From the IMG/VR virus record IMGVR_UViG_3300007616_000002, positions 1-64,000 of that record: a stretch of DNA of 64,000 nucleotides, one strand, 5' to 3'. Shown piece by piece: positions 13,409 to 21,412 of this stretch. This stretch comes from a virus. The notes beneath the pieces were generated by a model. That model had not been told where the DNA came from. It saw only the letters and a program-made list of their open reading frames with translations, and searched no databases. The translations under genes and the position numbers were made by a program. Each line of letters begins with the position of its first letter. Position 1 is the first letter of the stretch.

Positions 13409-14587
13409 ATGAGTTTCCGAGACATTGCAAGCCAAGGCGCAGTTGACAGTCGAGAAAACAACGCAGATGATTCCGAAGATGACGGGCAGTCCGTCGAAGA
13501 CTACGGCATCGACGTAGACTTCGATGAAATTGCCTTCGTCCGATGTTCGCCCACCGTCTTTGTGACGGGCGTGTTCCCGAACGAGGACGAGGGTAACCCC
13601 ATCATCCGCTTCAAGAACGCGGACTACAACGACGGTCGATACGACCAAGGGTACCTCGGGCTGGTCATCGAAGACCCCGAGCCCATCGTCTCCGAAGACG
13701 AGGGAACTGGTGGCACTGTCATCCTGAAGACGGACGACCAAGACTCCACCGACTACCGAATGTTCGACTCCAACGACGACGAGACGAAGGTCGTGGAAGG
13801 CATGGGTGTCAAGTTCGGCAACAAGCTCTACGAGGGCGAGGTCCTCGAAGAGTTCTCCGAAGACCGTATTCTGCTGACGGTCAGCGGTGCTTCGTCCAAG
13901 AACGTGGCCCGTCGCCTCGACAAGAAGGGCGCTCTCGTGGCTGGCATGGACGAGGAGAACGGTGGCGTCAACGACGGCCTCATCGAGTACAAGCCCTACG
14001 ACCAGCGAGAAGACGGTCAGAACGAGGTCACGTCGCGCTACGCCCGTGACCCCGAACTCAAGACTGACCTCCACGAGACCCGTGTGGGCCTGTTCCTCGC
14101 CCGTCGTGAGGAACTGGACGACGAGAACACTGGCTACCTCGGTGCCGAAGGGCAGGGTCAGGAAGGAGACGGTCGTATTCCCCTCCTCGGGGAAGCACCT
14201 GACGGTGTGGACACGCACGCAGACCCCGATGAGGCCTCCTATGCGGAACTGGTGGCTGACGACAACCGTGGCGAGCGACCGATGTACTGGTACGTCGTCT
14301 TCAACGTCGAGGCCGAGGAAGAAATCGAGATGGAAGAGACCGACGACGAAATCGTGGGCTACTCGTGGCTCGATGACGACTGGGACCAGTTCGACCCGAG
14401 CGTCGGCGGTATTCCCGACGACCAGTGGGAGTTCGTGGAGCACTTCGTGGAGATGGTCGATGAAGGTGAAGTGACTGACACCTCCGAGGAGAACATCATC
14501 GCAAACATCGAAGACAACGCCGATGCCTTCGAGAGCGAGCCTGAGACGGACTCGATGGTCAACGCGATTACGAACCGCGTCGAATGA
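13409..14587 (+). CDS. Abundant-looking very acidic protein, 392 aa
   Basis: Function not recognised. Third positions are strongly C/G-biased (AAC, GAC, GAG, CTC), more than in most neighbours, which suggests high expression. Composition is extreme in Asp/Glu. Residues 1-35 are a disordered acidic tail. From 40 on there are beta-like stretches (FDEIAFVRCSPTVFVTGVFP, NPIIRFKNADYNDG, YWYVVFNVEAEEEIEM). The C-terminal 70 residues look helical. Position next to the PrimPol and RNA ligase suggests a replication or nucleic-acid-associated protein, for example a DNA-binding accessory protein. This is inference. A long open frame on the opposite strand is a codon-bias shadow. Confidence 0.65.
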   Translation: MSFRDIASQGAVDSRENNADDSEDDGQSVEDYGIDVDFDEIAFVRCSPTVFVTGVFPNEDEGNPIIRFKNADYNDGRYDQGYLGLVIEDPEPIVSEDEGTGGTVILKTDDQDSTDYRMFDSNDDETKVVEGMGVKFGNKLYEGEVLEEFSEDRILLTVSGASSKNVARRLDKKGALVAGMDEENGGVNDGLIEYKPYDQREDGQNEVTSRYARDPELKTDLHETRVGLFLARREELDDENTGYLGAEGQGQEGDGRIPLLGEAPDGVDTHADPDEASYAELVADDNRGERPMYWYVVFNVEAEEEIEMEETDDEIVGYSWLDDDWDQFDPSVGGIPDDQWEFVEHFVEMVDEGEVTDTSEENIIANIEDNADAFESEPETDSMVNAITNRVE

Positions 14588-14727
14588 GCGACTACATCGT
14601 CGTGAGTGAGTACGGAACAGAGTACTCCACGCCGATGACACGACAACACGCCGTGGCAAAGGCCAACTCGCTCAACTGGTCAAAGATGCACGAAGCATCT
14701 GAAGCAGAGGCAGTCGAGGCCGAGTAA
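14584..14727 (+). CDS. Micro-protein, 47 aa
   Basis: ATGA overlap with the preceding gene and the same GC-rich codon choice, so it is probably co-expressed at a high level. MSDYIVVSEYGTEYSTPMTR, a short basic-aromatic middle, then an Ala/Glu-rich tail. No motif recognised. Followed by a long T run. Confidence 0.55.
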   Translation: MSDYIVVSEYGTEYSTPMTRQHAVAKANSLNWSKMHEASEAEAVEAE

Positions 14728-14740
14728 GGCTCCACTTGCG

Positions 14741-14751
14741 TTTTTTTTTTT
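14741..14751 (+). terminator. T-run terminator
   Basis: Eleven consecutive T residues 14 bases after the stop of the 47-aa gene. U tracts are the usual archaeal termination signal. The remaining sequence to 14900 contains a GTAAACACACTG element (14805-14816) and nothing coding that I can see. Confidence 0.6.
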
Positions 14752-14901
14752 GAGCAGATTACTTTCGATAGCGATAGCTATTCAGCCTTGACAAAGTTAC
14801 AGCAAGTAAACACACTGCGCTTCTTCTTATTGCACTCTCTTTCTTCATCTATCGCCACGAGATGTTCACACTTAACTTTAACCCTACCTGTCCTTGATTG
14901 C

Positions 14902-14923
14902 CGGAAGATTTAAGTCCCACCCG
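14902..14923 (+). promoter_or_regulatory. Extended promoter for the RNA ligase operon
   Basis: CGGAAGATTTAAGTCCCACCCG; ATG 14944 is in the ligase frame (another ATG at 14937 is out of frame). Confidence 0.6.
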
Positions 14924-14943
14924 ACACAACTCAAGGATGAAAG

Positions 14944-15843
14944 ATGGAAACGTATCCCAAGTTACGCTATCCCGGGGAAGAGGCCACACAAGGCCTGTTC
15001 GCCAGTGGTTCTATTGTTATACAGGAGAAGTTAGATGGTTCGAACTTTCGGTTTACGTGGGAACCCGATACTGGATTCACGTTCGGGTCTCGGCGGACTG
15101 AAGGAGAGGGTCTTCACCGTGACCAGTTTGCCGACGCTATCGAGTACGTCGAAGAGAACGTCAGTGAAGTCGAGCTACGGAGCCAGCACAACGAGTTCGG
15201 TAAGCTAGTCTACTTCGGTGAGTTCATGAACCCGCATACCATCTCGTATGACTGGGAGGGAACGCCCGACTTCATCGGCTTCGACGTATGGTCTGAGGAC
15301 GCGCAGAACTTCCTCACAACGGGTCTTGTCCAATCCCTGTTCGATGGCCTCGACCTTCCCACTGCGCCGATTGTGACGACTGTGAGCGCCGATGAGTGGG
15401 ACGACTACGACTTTGAGTGCCCCGAGTCCGAATACTACGACGGAAAGGCTGAGGGTGTGGTGTTCAAGAATCATACGACCGACACTTACGGAAAGTATGT
15501 TCGAGAAGACTTCAAGGAGAAGAGCAAGCAGACCTTCGGACCCAGCAAAAAGTCCTCACTCAACGATACGGAGCGAATGGTCTACGCCTACATCACCGAG
15601 GCCCGTATTAGGAAAGCAATATATAGGCTTCAAGATGAAGAAGGTAAAAAGATTAGAATGGAGATGATGGCTGAAGGACTTCCGCAAGAAGTTATTTCGG
15701 ATTTTGTAGATGAGGAAGGGTTTAACGTGTTTATGAATGAGAATTGGAAAATAGGAATTGGAGAATTCCGGTCAATAGTATCTAGTAGATGTGCTGAAGT
15801 TCTTCGTCGTGAAGTAGATAAAAAAGTGAAGGAGGAGCTATAA
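14944..15843 (+). CDS. RNA ligase, Rnl2-like, with replaced C-terminus
   Basis: 299 residues with the covalent nucleotidyltransferase motifs in order: KLDGSNF (motif I, catalytic Lys, about residue 35), FGSRR (Ia), VYFGEFMNP (III), AEGVVFKN (IV) and GKYVRE (V). It would seal 3'-OH/5'-phosphate RNA ends via an AMP intermediate. From about base 15610 the codon usage turns abruptly AT-rich. The last 40 residues (NVFMNENWKIGIGEFRSIVS...KKVKEEL) are repeated as a diverged, GC-rich copy at the end of the following HNH gene (NIFMEENWEIDTGETLSIVS...QKIKEEL). The HNH element therefore inserted here and brought a substitute tail, leaving the original 3' end fused downstream. Confidence 0.85.
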   Translation: METYPKLRYPGEEATQGLFASGSIVIQEKLDGSNFRFTWEPDTGFTFGSRRTEGEGLHRDQFADAIEYVEENVSEVELRSQHNEFGKLVYFGEFMNPHTISYDWEGTPDFIGFDVWSEDAQNFLTTGLVQSLFDGLDLPTAPIVTTVSADEWDDYDFECPESEYYDGKAEGVVFKNHTTDTYGKYVREDFKEKSKQTFGPSKKSSLNDTERMVYAYITEARIRKAIYRLQDEEGKKIRMEMMAEGLPQEVISDFVDEEGFNVFMNENWKIGIGEFRSIVSSRCAEVLRREVDKKVKEEL

Positions 15844-16646
15844 TGCCTATAAAAATAACTTGTGATGAGTGTGGGGATGAATTTACTGTTCCACCCTCGA
15901 ATTCCGAGCAGAAATATTGCTCTCGTGAATGTTATTTATACAAAAATAATCCTAATAAAGAAGAAAAAGTTTCAGTCAATTGTGACTGGTGTGATAGTAA
16001 TATCCAAAGAATACCGTCATTAGTAGAACGAACAGAAAATAACTTTTGTGACCAAAAGTGTTCTTCCAAATGGAGGTCTGAGAACTGGACTGGTGAACGT
16101 TCACCGACATATAAAGACGCATCTGTCGAATGCACGTGTGAATGGTGTGGTTCAGATTATGAAGAATGGAGTACTCGAAAAGAACGTACTCGATTTTGCT
16201 CTCTTGAGTGTCGGAATAAATGGCAATCTTCACGTGATGGACCCGAGCACCCACTGTACAAAGGTGGTAGAAAAGAATTTGGTGAAAATTGGAAAGAAAT
16301 GAGAAGAGAAGCATTATCACATTACGGAGAAGAATGCAGTCTATGTGGAGCAGATTCATCTAATTCACTGATTGATGTTCATCATATAATACCAAGATGG
16401 CTATGGGACAATGTTGATGATGCAGACAAACTATGGAATCTTACTCCACTTTGTAGGTCTCACCATATGAAAGTTGAACGCCAAACTGAGAAAGTTATTG
16501 AGAAAATGGCCAAAGAGGAGGCCGAGAATATCTTCATGGAGGAGAACTGGGAAATCGACACGGGTGAAACACTCTCCATCGTCTCGAACCGGTGCTCCGA
16601 GGTCCTGCGTCGGATGATTGACCAGAAAATCAAGGAGGAGCTATGA
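15843..16646 (+). CDS. HNH homing endonuclease with zinc fingers, inserted in RNA ligase gene
   Basis: 267 residues. Three successive Cys4-type fingers: CDECGDEF...YCSRECY (about 7-30), CDWCDSN...FCDQKCSSKW (48-76) and CEWCGSDY...FCSLECRNKW (98-125). An HNH nuclease core follows: EECSLCGADSS, LIDVHHIIPRWLW and LTPLCRSHHMKVE. Most of the gene is AT-rich. The last 45 codons (from about 16505) return to the GC-rich local style and are the relic 3' end of the RNA ligase. TAATG overlap with the ligase. Closely related in finger layout to the HNH at 55470. Confidence 0.8.
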   Translation: MPIKITCDECGDEFTVPPSNSEQKYCSRECYLYKNNPNKEEKVSVNCDWCDSNIQRIPSLVERTENNFCDQKCSSKWRSENWTGERSPTYKDASVECTCEWCGSDYEEWSTRKERTRFCSLECRNKWQSSRDGPEHPLYKGGRKEFGENWKEMRREALSHYGEECSLCGADSSNSLIDVHHIIPRWLWDNVDDADKLWNLTPLCRSHHMKVERQTEKVIEKMAKEEAENIFMEENWEIDTGETLSIVSNRCSEVLRRMIDQKIKEEL

Positions 16647-16906
16647 GTAGCCCTGTAATTTGTGAAGACTGCGGAAAGCGGGTCTCTATCTGTGCTGTCT
16701 CAACTGAGTCAAAGGAAGAATACAAGAAAAGCTACGGCGGATTCGTCCAGTCAAAAGGTGAGCGTGTGTCGGTGAGACTTGGCCTCGCCTGTGTTTGTAC
16801 GGTCTACACCGGGCATAAATTGAGATATGAAGGGCTAGATTCGGGAACATTCAAAGAGAAACCCGAGAAGTTCCCGGAAAATTGGATTAAGGTGAAAGAT
16901 GACTAA
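16643..16906 (+). CDS. Cysteine-rich small protein, 87 aa
   Basis: ATGA overlap with the end of the HNH/ligase tail, so it was probably the gene after RNA ligase before the insertion. VICEDCGKRVSICAV gives CxxC plus a further Cys; LACVCTVY gives another pair. Likely zinc-binding. Function unknown. Confidence 0.5.
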   Translation: MSSPVICEDCGKRVSICAVSTESKEEYKKSYGGFVQSKGERVSVRLGLACVCTVYTGHKLRYEGLDSGTFKEKPEKFPENWIKVKDD

Positions 16907-17288
16907 AGAGTACACCATCGAGGTTGATGTGGATGGGGAGCCCACTGAGGTAACCCTCTCTCAGCCCCAAGGAATAGAGTTTATGCACATAGTGGCGACG
17001 ATGCCCGATAGCTTCTCTGAAATGGGGCCTGAAATTGACCTTGATTCAGATGATGTTGATTGGTTACAGGCCCTTCTGGAGGTTACAACAGACCTTAGCC
17101 GCCGTGAGATACAATCTGGTATCTCTGTCGAAGACCTCAATAAACTAATTGGTGCCTCAGCAGAAGTGTTCGCAGGTGAAGAACCTAGCACACCCAGCGA
17201 TAGTTTTCGAATAGAACGGTCTGAAGGACCGTTCGAGGCGTTTGAGCTTGACAGTGATGGGTCTGTTGACACGGATGAGTGGCGATGA
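16899..17288 (+). CDS. Hypothetical acidic protein, 129 aa
   Basis: Overlaps its neighbours at both ends. N-terminal beta hairpin (YTIEVDVDGEPTEVTLSQPQG), then helices (VDWLQALLEVTTDLSRREIQSG, VEDLNKLIGASAEVFAG) and an acidic tail. The helical part resembles small phage chaperone-like proteins in character only; no family is claimed. Confidence 0.5.
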   Translation: MTKEYTIEVDVDGEPTEVTLSQPQGIEFMHIVATMPDSFSEMGPEIDLDSDDVDWLQALLEVTTDLSRREIQSGISVEDLNKLIGASAEVFAGEEPSTPSDSFRIERSEGPFEAFELDSDGSVDTDEWR

Positions 17289-17695
17289 GTGAGACCACCC
17301 AGTGCCCTCTTGAAGGTTTGAAAGAAGATTCAGATGGATGTGATGGGCAGGCAAATCTACTGTTTGACGGCTCGTTGTACTGTCCAACATGTGAAAACAT
17401 GTTTGAAACAGAGTACACCCTTCGGGACGAAGATGAGAATATGTATGCAGAAGAAGTTCGAGACCTTCTGGAAGAAGACGCTGAAGTAGTGTATGAAGAG
17501 TATATCCGACTACTCGACCTGTATTACAAGAAACCTTTAGGATTCCCCGATGAAGGGCTGTATCAACGCTTTCAGTGCATATTTCCTCTGCTTATTGTAA
17601 AATATATACAAACTATGAAATCGTACCAAGAGGAAGTAAATCGAGAGATTAGAAACCAACTTCGGAGACAATCAATAAATAAAAAGACAGTTTGA
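17285..17695 (+). CDS. Hypothetical protein with CPxC zinc motif, 136 aa
   Basis: ATG 17285 overlaps the previous stop. Cysteines at CPLEG...DGCDGQ and YCPTCENMF near the N-terminus suggest one zinc site. The rest is helical with many charged residues and a C-terminal basic helix (REIRNQLRRQSINKKTV). No family recognised. Confidence 0.5.
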   Translation: MSETTQCPLEGLKEDSDGCDGQANLLFDGSLYCPTCENMFETEYTLRDEDENMYAEEVRDLLEEDAEVVYEEYIRLLDLYYKKPLGFPDEGLYQRFQCIFPLLIVKYIQTMKSYQEEVNREIRNQLRRQSINKKTV

Positions 17696-17713
17696 CTACG
17701 AGTTTGTTAAGAA

Positions 17714-17734
17714 GAAAGGTTTAAGTACCACCCG
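17714..17734 (+). promoter_or_regulatory. Extended promoter for the 17753 operon
   Basis: GAAAGGTTTAAGTACCACCCG, closest to consensus. CCCGAGACTATTTTCGGG immediately downstream is an inverted repeat ending seven bases before the ATG. Confidence 0.65.
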
Positions 17735-17752
17735 AGACTATTTTCGGGCACA

Positions 17753-18211
17753 ATGAACGACGAAGAACGAATTGATGCTGTTTTGAGCGCGGTGGCAAAC
17801 GTGCTCCTCGATAAAGGTGATGGGTATAGCGTCGGCCAATTGGTGGCTGACCTCGAAGGAGATGGAAATACACATGAGTCTGACCCGTACCACGTGTGGG
17901 ACCGGCACTTCCTTCAAGACATGGAGAAGCAAGCTACTGAATGGCGAGACGAGCCCCGTGACTTCGAAGAGGTAGAGAGTCTCATGGACGCCTTCTACGA
18001 GTACTGGTCCGAAAATACGGAGAAGAAATTCTGCCAGATTGTATGCATGGCACACGCTATCGAGAATGGAATTAGTGGATATAATGATGAATCTCCGTAT
18101 CAGGAACCGATAGATAATCTTGGGGATGACCAGTTACGACGGTATCTAAACAAGCGCCTCGAAAAAGAGGACTTCGAAGTTGAAGCCGCGGAGGCTATCA
18201 TCAATGAGTGA
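17753..18211 (+). CDS. Hypothetical protein, 152 aa
   Basis: Acidic and helical; a winged-helix-like beginning is conceivable (ERIDAVLSAVANVLLDKGDGYSVGQLVADL), then tryptophan-containing middle and helical end. Heads an operon of five small overlapping genes to 19040. Confidence 0.5.
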   Translation: MNDEERIDAVLSAVANVLLDKGDGYSVGQLVADLEGDGNTHESDPYHVWDRHFLQDMEKQATEWRDEPRDFEEVESLMDAFYEYWSENTEKKFCQIVCMAHAIENGISGYNDESPYQEPIDNLGDDQLRRYLNKRLEKEDFEVEAAEAIINE

Positions 18212-18425
18212 CGGACTATCTCTCGAAGTAACCGCTGAGTCTGTGTTTGTTGTGGACTACACGGAAGAGGAGGTTAAAGAACTTATCGAAGCAGGTCGAA
18301 TCTCAGATGAGGAAGAGCTTATCAAAGAGACGAAGGGACAGCTTCGAGAAGAGATTAATCATCAGGCTAATGGTCGTGAGCTAAAGTCTGTTGACGTAAC
18401 TGCTGAGGTGGTCGATGATGAGTGA
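18204..18425 (+). CDS. Small acidic protein, 73 aa, paralogue A
   Basis: LSLEVTAESVFVVDYTEEEVKELIEAG at the start and VDVTAEVVDDE at the end. The VTAE signature and overall layout recur in the gene at 18563, so the two are probably tandem relatives. Overlaps the previous gene by 8 bases. Confidence 0.5.
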   Translation: MSDGLSLEVTAESVFVVDYTEEEVKELIEAGRISDEEELIKETKGQLREEINHQANGRELKSVDVTAEVVDDE

Positions 18426-18561
18426 ACGATATGAGTGTCCCGAGTGTGGTTCTGTCGTAACACTCGACCTTGCTGGAGGGGGAACAGCCAACTTCGGAAC
18501 GGCGTATTGCTCCGGTCGAGAAGAAGACCCGCACACAGCTACACTAATGGAGAGTGAATAA
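18418..18561 (+). CDS. Zinc-ribbon micro-protein, 47 aa
   Basis: YECPECGSVVTLDLAGGG is a clear CPxCG knuckle; a further Cys lies in AYCSGREED. Starts inside the stop region of paralogue A and ends one base before paralogue B. Confidence 0.5.
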   Translation: MSERYECPECGSVVTLDLAGGGTANFGTAYCSGREEDPHTATLMESE

Positions 18562-18562
18562 G

Positions 18563-18793
18563 ATGGGTGATATTACTATTACGACGACTGTTCATGCATT
18601 GACTCAGAAGTCCCATGACAAAGAAGAACTACAAGAGCAGATGGACCGGTTGGGACTCGATAATATGGATGAATTTATCGAAATGGCTGAAACATCTGTC
18701 GAGTCACATCTTCACGAAAATGCGTTTGAGGAAGACGCACTCGAACTACTTGAAGTAACCGCAGAGGTGGAAGAAAGTGACGAGTCTGCCTGA
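18563..18793 (+). CDS. Small acidic protein, 76 aa, paralogue B
   Basis: ITITTTVHALTQKSHDKEEL then helical SVESHLHENAFEEDALELLEVTAEVEE. It shares the beta-helix-VTAEV layout with the 18204 protein. ATG 18563 lies one base after the preceding stop. Confidence 0.5.
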   Translation: MGDITITTTVHALTQKSHDKEELQEQMDRLGLDNMDEFIEMAETSVESHLHENAFEEDALELLEVTAEVEESDESA

Positions 18794-19040
18794 CGAATTA
18801 ATCGAGTATCACTTCGTTCTGAAGGACGGTGAGTCCTTCAAGGTCGATGCGGAGTACGTCGAGGTCGAGTACGGTGAGTCTGAGAAGCCCCATATCATGG
18901 CCGAGGTGAAGAAGTGGACGCTCTCGACCAAGACGTACTCACGTGAGATAACTGAAAGAGACGTAGAATCAGTGATGGCAGTTGTAAAAGACGAAGAGCG
19001 TGACAACGCGAAGTCGCTCATCAGCGGTAAAGACACGTAA
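18777..19040 (+). CDS. Hypothetical protein, 87 aa, GTG start
   Basis: No ATG is available in frame near the 5' end; GTG 18777 overlaps the previous gene by 17 bases. Beta-rich (YHFVLKDGESFKVDAEYVEVEYG) with a helical end. The stop TAA is part of a GTAAACACACG element of the palindrome family. Confidence 0.45.
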   Translation: MTSLPDELIEYHFVLKDGESFKVDAEYVEVEYGESEKPHIMAEVKKWTLSTKTYSREITERDVESVMAVVKDEERDNAKSLISGKDT

Positions 19041-19065
19041 ACACACGCGCTACTCTTCTCAAACA

Positions 19066-19087
19066 GCGAAAGGTTTATTACCCTCCC
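19066..19087 (+). promoter_or_regulatory. Extended promoter for the split TROVE operon
   Basis: GCGAAAGGTTTATTACCCTC; ATG 19104 is 35 bases from the TATA start. Confidence 0.6.
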
Positions 19088-19103
19088 AACCCTCGTACTG
19101 TGT

Positions 19104-19592
19104 ATGAAGTTCAATCAGACCAAGAAGTCTATTGCTGAGAGAACTCGGACGACCAATCACGAGGGTGGGGAGGCGTTCGAACCCGAAGATGTTCGACTTG
19201 GGCTTTATAAAGTCGTTATCAACAATCTTCTTGAAGACTCGTTCTACGAGTCCGACGAGGAGAGCTTTGACAAGGTGAAGTCACGTTTTGAGGAGTGTGT
19301 CATCGAGCACCCCGAGTTCGTGCTGAAGCTCGCCTACTGGGCCCGTGAAGAGGCGTACCTTCGGCAGATTCCCCAGCTACTGCTCGTGTTTGCGGCTAAC
19401 AACGAGCACACGAAGGGGTACGTCCGTGAGTACTCTACTGGAGTCATGCAACGGGCTGACGAGCCGCTGGAGGTGCTTGCAATGCAGGTGGAACTCTTTG
19501 GGACGAGTATTCCGAACCCTCTCCAGAAGGGTATCGAGGACGCACTGCACACGTTCGATGAGTACGAAGTGTCAAAATGGGATACAGCATGA
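19104..19592 (+). CDS. TROVE/Ro60-like protein, N-terminal part (split)
   Basis: 162 residues with TROVE signatures: TTNHEGGEAFEPEDVRLGLY (NEGG-type start), FVLKLAYWAREEAYLRQIPQLLLVFAANN (LA-YARE-x-YLR) and GVMQRADEPLEVLAM. The TROVE domain forms the HEAT-repeat ring of Ro60/Rsr proteins, which bind Y RNAs and misfolded RNAs. After ...YEVSKW the frame runs only four codons more and stops on the ATGA of an HNH gene. The rest of the domain resumes at 20367. Either two polypeptides assemble or RNA splicing restores one frame. I see no bulge-helix-bulge or group I landmarks, so a split gene is more likely. Confidence 0.8.
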   Translation: MKFNQTKKSIAERTRTTNHEGGEAFEPEDVRLGLYKVVINNLLEDSFYESDEESFDKVKSRFEECVIEHPEFVLKLAYWAREEAYLRQIPQLLLVFAANNEHTKGYVREYSTGVMQRADEPLEVLAMQVELFGTSIPNPLQKGIEDALHTFDEYEVSKWDTA

Positions 19593-20374
19593 GCTGGAAT
19601 AAAGTTTCCAAGTCAGAGTGTACCGGTGCTCTGGTTCAGGCGAAGCAGGAGTTGGGTGAGTCGCCCAGCGTGTCCCAGTACCGTGAGTTGGACCTACAAC
19701 CAACAGTCTACACCATGCAAAATAAATTCGGTTCGTGGAACAAGGCGAAAAGGGCCGCTGGCCTGCAAGCTTGCACCAACCGTGTTGTGAGTGATGACGA
19801 GATAAGCATTGCCATCAACCTGTACGCAGGTGGACTGTCAGTCCGGGAGGTTGCTGATGAGTTAGAAGTCCAACCACAGACAATCCATTACCACCTTCAG
19901 AATGAGGGGGTTACCGAGTCCATCTCTGAGGCTCTAAAAGGACGTGACCATAGCTGGGGAGACAAGATTTCGCAATCTCTGGAAGGTCATGAGGTTAGCG
20001 AATCAACTCGTGAGAAGATTTCAGAGACCCATACCGGGAAAGAGCCTTGGAACAAGGGAAAAACGAAGAAATCCCACCCAGACGAAATCGACTACGGGCG
20101 CTCAGGTGAAGCGCACCATGCTTGGAAGGGTGGTATTAGTAGTGAGTTGAACCGACTGCGACAAACACCTGAGTACAAGGAATGGCGTAAGTCAGTGTTC
20201 GAGCGTGACAACTGGACATGCCAAGATTGCGGTCAGAGAGGCGGTGAATTGAACGCGCATCATATCAAATCATTTGCGGAGAACGAAGACCTTCGGTTTG
20301 ACGTAGATAACGGAGAGACACTATGCAAGGAACATCATATCGAGCGACACATGACGGAGGAGAGAAATGAGTAA
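19589..20374 (+). CDS. HNH homing endonuclease splitting the TROVE gene
   Basis: About 261 residues. N-terminal SAP/helix-like repeats (KSECTGALVQAKQEL, QNKFGSWNKAKRAAGLQ) are followed by a resolvase-type HTH (GGLSVREVADELEVQPQTIHYHL). Next are NUMOD-like stretches (HTGKEPWNKGKTKKSHP) and the HNH core: SGEAHHAWKGG, then WTCQDCGQRGGELNAHHIKSF and LCKEHHIERH. This belongs to the HNH class typical of phage group I intron or free-standing homing nucleases. It overlaps both TROVE fragments (ATGA at the front, ATGAGTAA at the back), which keeps all three cistrons translationally coupled. An in-frame ATG at 19577 is an alternative start. Confidence 0.8.
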   Translation: MSWNKVSKSECTGALVQAKQELGESPSVSQYRELDLQPTVYTMQNKFGSWNKAKRAAGLQACTNRVVSDDEISIAINLYAGGLSVREVADELEVQPQTIHYHLQNEGVTESISEALKGRDHSWGDKISQSLEGHEVSESTREKISETHTGKEPWNKGKTKKSHPDEIDYGRSGEAHHAWKGGISSELNRLRQTPEYKEWRKSVFERDNWTCQDCGQRGGELNAHHIKSFAENEDLRFDVDNGETLCKEHHIERHMTEERNE

Positions 20375-21374
20375 CAAGAGCCGTGAGTTCAGCTACCGAG
20401 ACCTGATGAATCTCGTCCATCCCAAGCCCCGAGACGACCTTCGGAAAGAGCTATTCAAGCGGATTGCACTCGGTGAACTGGACGACCACCCCGAGGTCGA
20501 GCCGCTGAAACAGCACCGGACGTGGGAGGATACCATGTCGAACGACGATGACGACCGCTCGGAGGCAGAAAAGTTCCACGACCGGCTAGACGATATGGGC
20601 CTCTTCGCCAAGATTCGGAACGTCCGGAACATGCTTGAGGCTGGGCTGGAGCCCGAGGTAATCCTCACAGACGAGGACCTCGATTCTGTTCCCCACGTCA
20701 AGCTGTTCCCGTTCCGCTTCTACCAAGCGTACAAGGCTGTAAAAGACGCTGGGTACCGCTCGACGTATCTCGATGTGTGGTTCGAGAACGCCATCGACCG
20801 GTCTGTCGAAAACGTTCCCGAGGAGTTCGGAGACACCTATGTAGCGGCTGACACCTCCGGGTCGATGACGTGGACGCCCATCTCCGATAACTCGGACCTT
20901 ACCCCGATGGAGATAGGGGCGCTCTTCGGCGCTGTGTGCGGTTCGAAGGGCGCAAAGGTGTCTGCCTTCGCAAGTACCCACGAAGACGTTCAGTTCCACG
21001 CTGGCGAGCCTGTGCTCTCGATTCAGGACCGCATCAAGGAGGCCCCCGCAGGCGGCGGGACACACGGGTACAAAGTTCTCAAGACACTCCGTCAACGAGG
21101 AGAGAGTTGGGAGAACGTCGCACTCTTCACGGACACCCAACTTTGGGGCGGCTCGCTGAAGGAGGAGTGGGACAAGTACATGCAGGAGGTCAATCCCAAC
21201 GCGAGCCTCTACATCGTAGACCTCGCAAGTTACGGCGACCTCGTGGTTCCCGAGGGGTACGATTCGGTCTATCGAGTGTCGGGTTGGAATGAGAACATCG
21301 TAAAGCACATCCGGTACGCATCGGAAACGGATGCCGCGATTCAGGAAGTCGAATCTGTCGGCTCTCCTGAGTAG
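20367..21374 (+). CDS. TROVE/Ro60-like protein, C-terminal part with vWA domain (split)
   Basis: 335 residues. It opens with SREFSYRDLMNLVHPKPRDD, the HPKP motif of TROVE domains, directly continuing the N-terminal fragment (…SKW + NKSREFSYRDL). Residues about 155-335 are a von Willebrand A domain: TYVAADTSGSMTW has the MIDAS DxSGS, followed by AFASTHEDVQF, GGGTHGYKVL and NVALFTDTQLWGG. Ro60 uses the TROVE ring for RNA and the vWA domain beside it. The position between RNA ligase (14944) and RlaP (22159) and the presence of RtcB fit an RNA repair or quality-control role. Confidence 0.85.
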   Translation: MSNKSREFSYRDLMNLVHPKPRDDLRKELFKRIALGELDDHPEVEPLKQHRTWEDTMSNDDDDRSEAEKFHDRLDDMGLFAKIRNVRNMLEAGLEPEVILTDEDLDSVPHVKLFPFRFYQAYKAVKDAGYRSTYLDVWFENAIDRSVENVPEEFGDTYVAADTSGSMTWTPISDNSDLTPMEIGALFGAVCGSKGAKVSAFASTHEDVQFHAGEPVLSIQDRIKEAPAGGGTHGYKVLKTLRQRGESWENVALFTDTQLWGGSLKEEWDKYMQEVNPNASLYIVDLASYGDLVVPEGYDSVYRVSGWNENIVKHIRYASETDAAIQEVESVGSPE

Positions 21375-21377
21375 TCG

Positions 21378-21397
21378 GAACACTTTTAACCCATCCG
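21378..21397 (+). promoter_or_regulatory. Extended promoter for the HAD-CSD gene
   Basis: GAACACTTTTAACCCATCCG; ATCCG is mirrored by CGGAT just before ATG 21413. Confidence 0.6.
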
Positions 21398-21412
21398 TTG
21401 CAATAAACGGAT

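Noticed and set aside
13397-14659. A 420-residue open frame on the minus strand opposite the 13409 gene
   Set aside because: It is produced by the GC-rich codon bias of the real gene. It has no promoter or start signal, and the plus-strand gene has a matching promoter and acidic composition.
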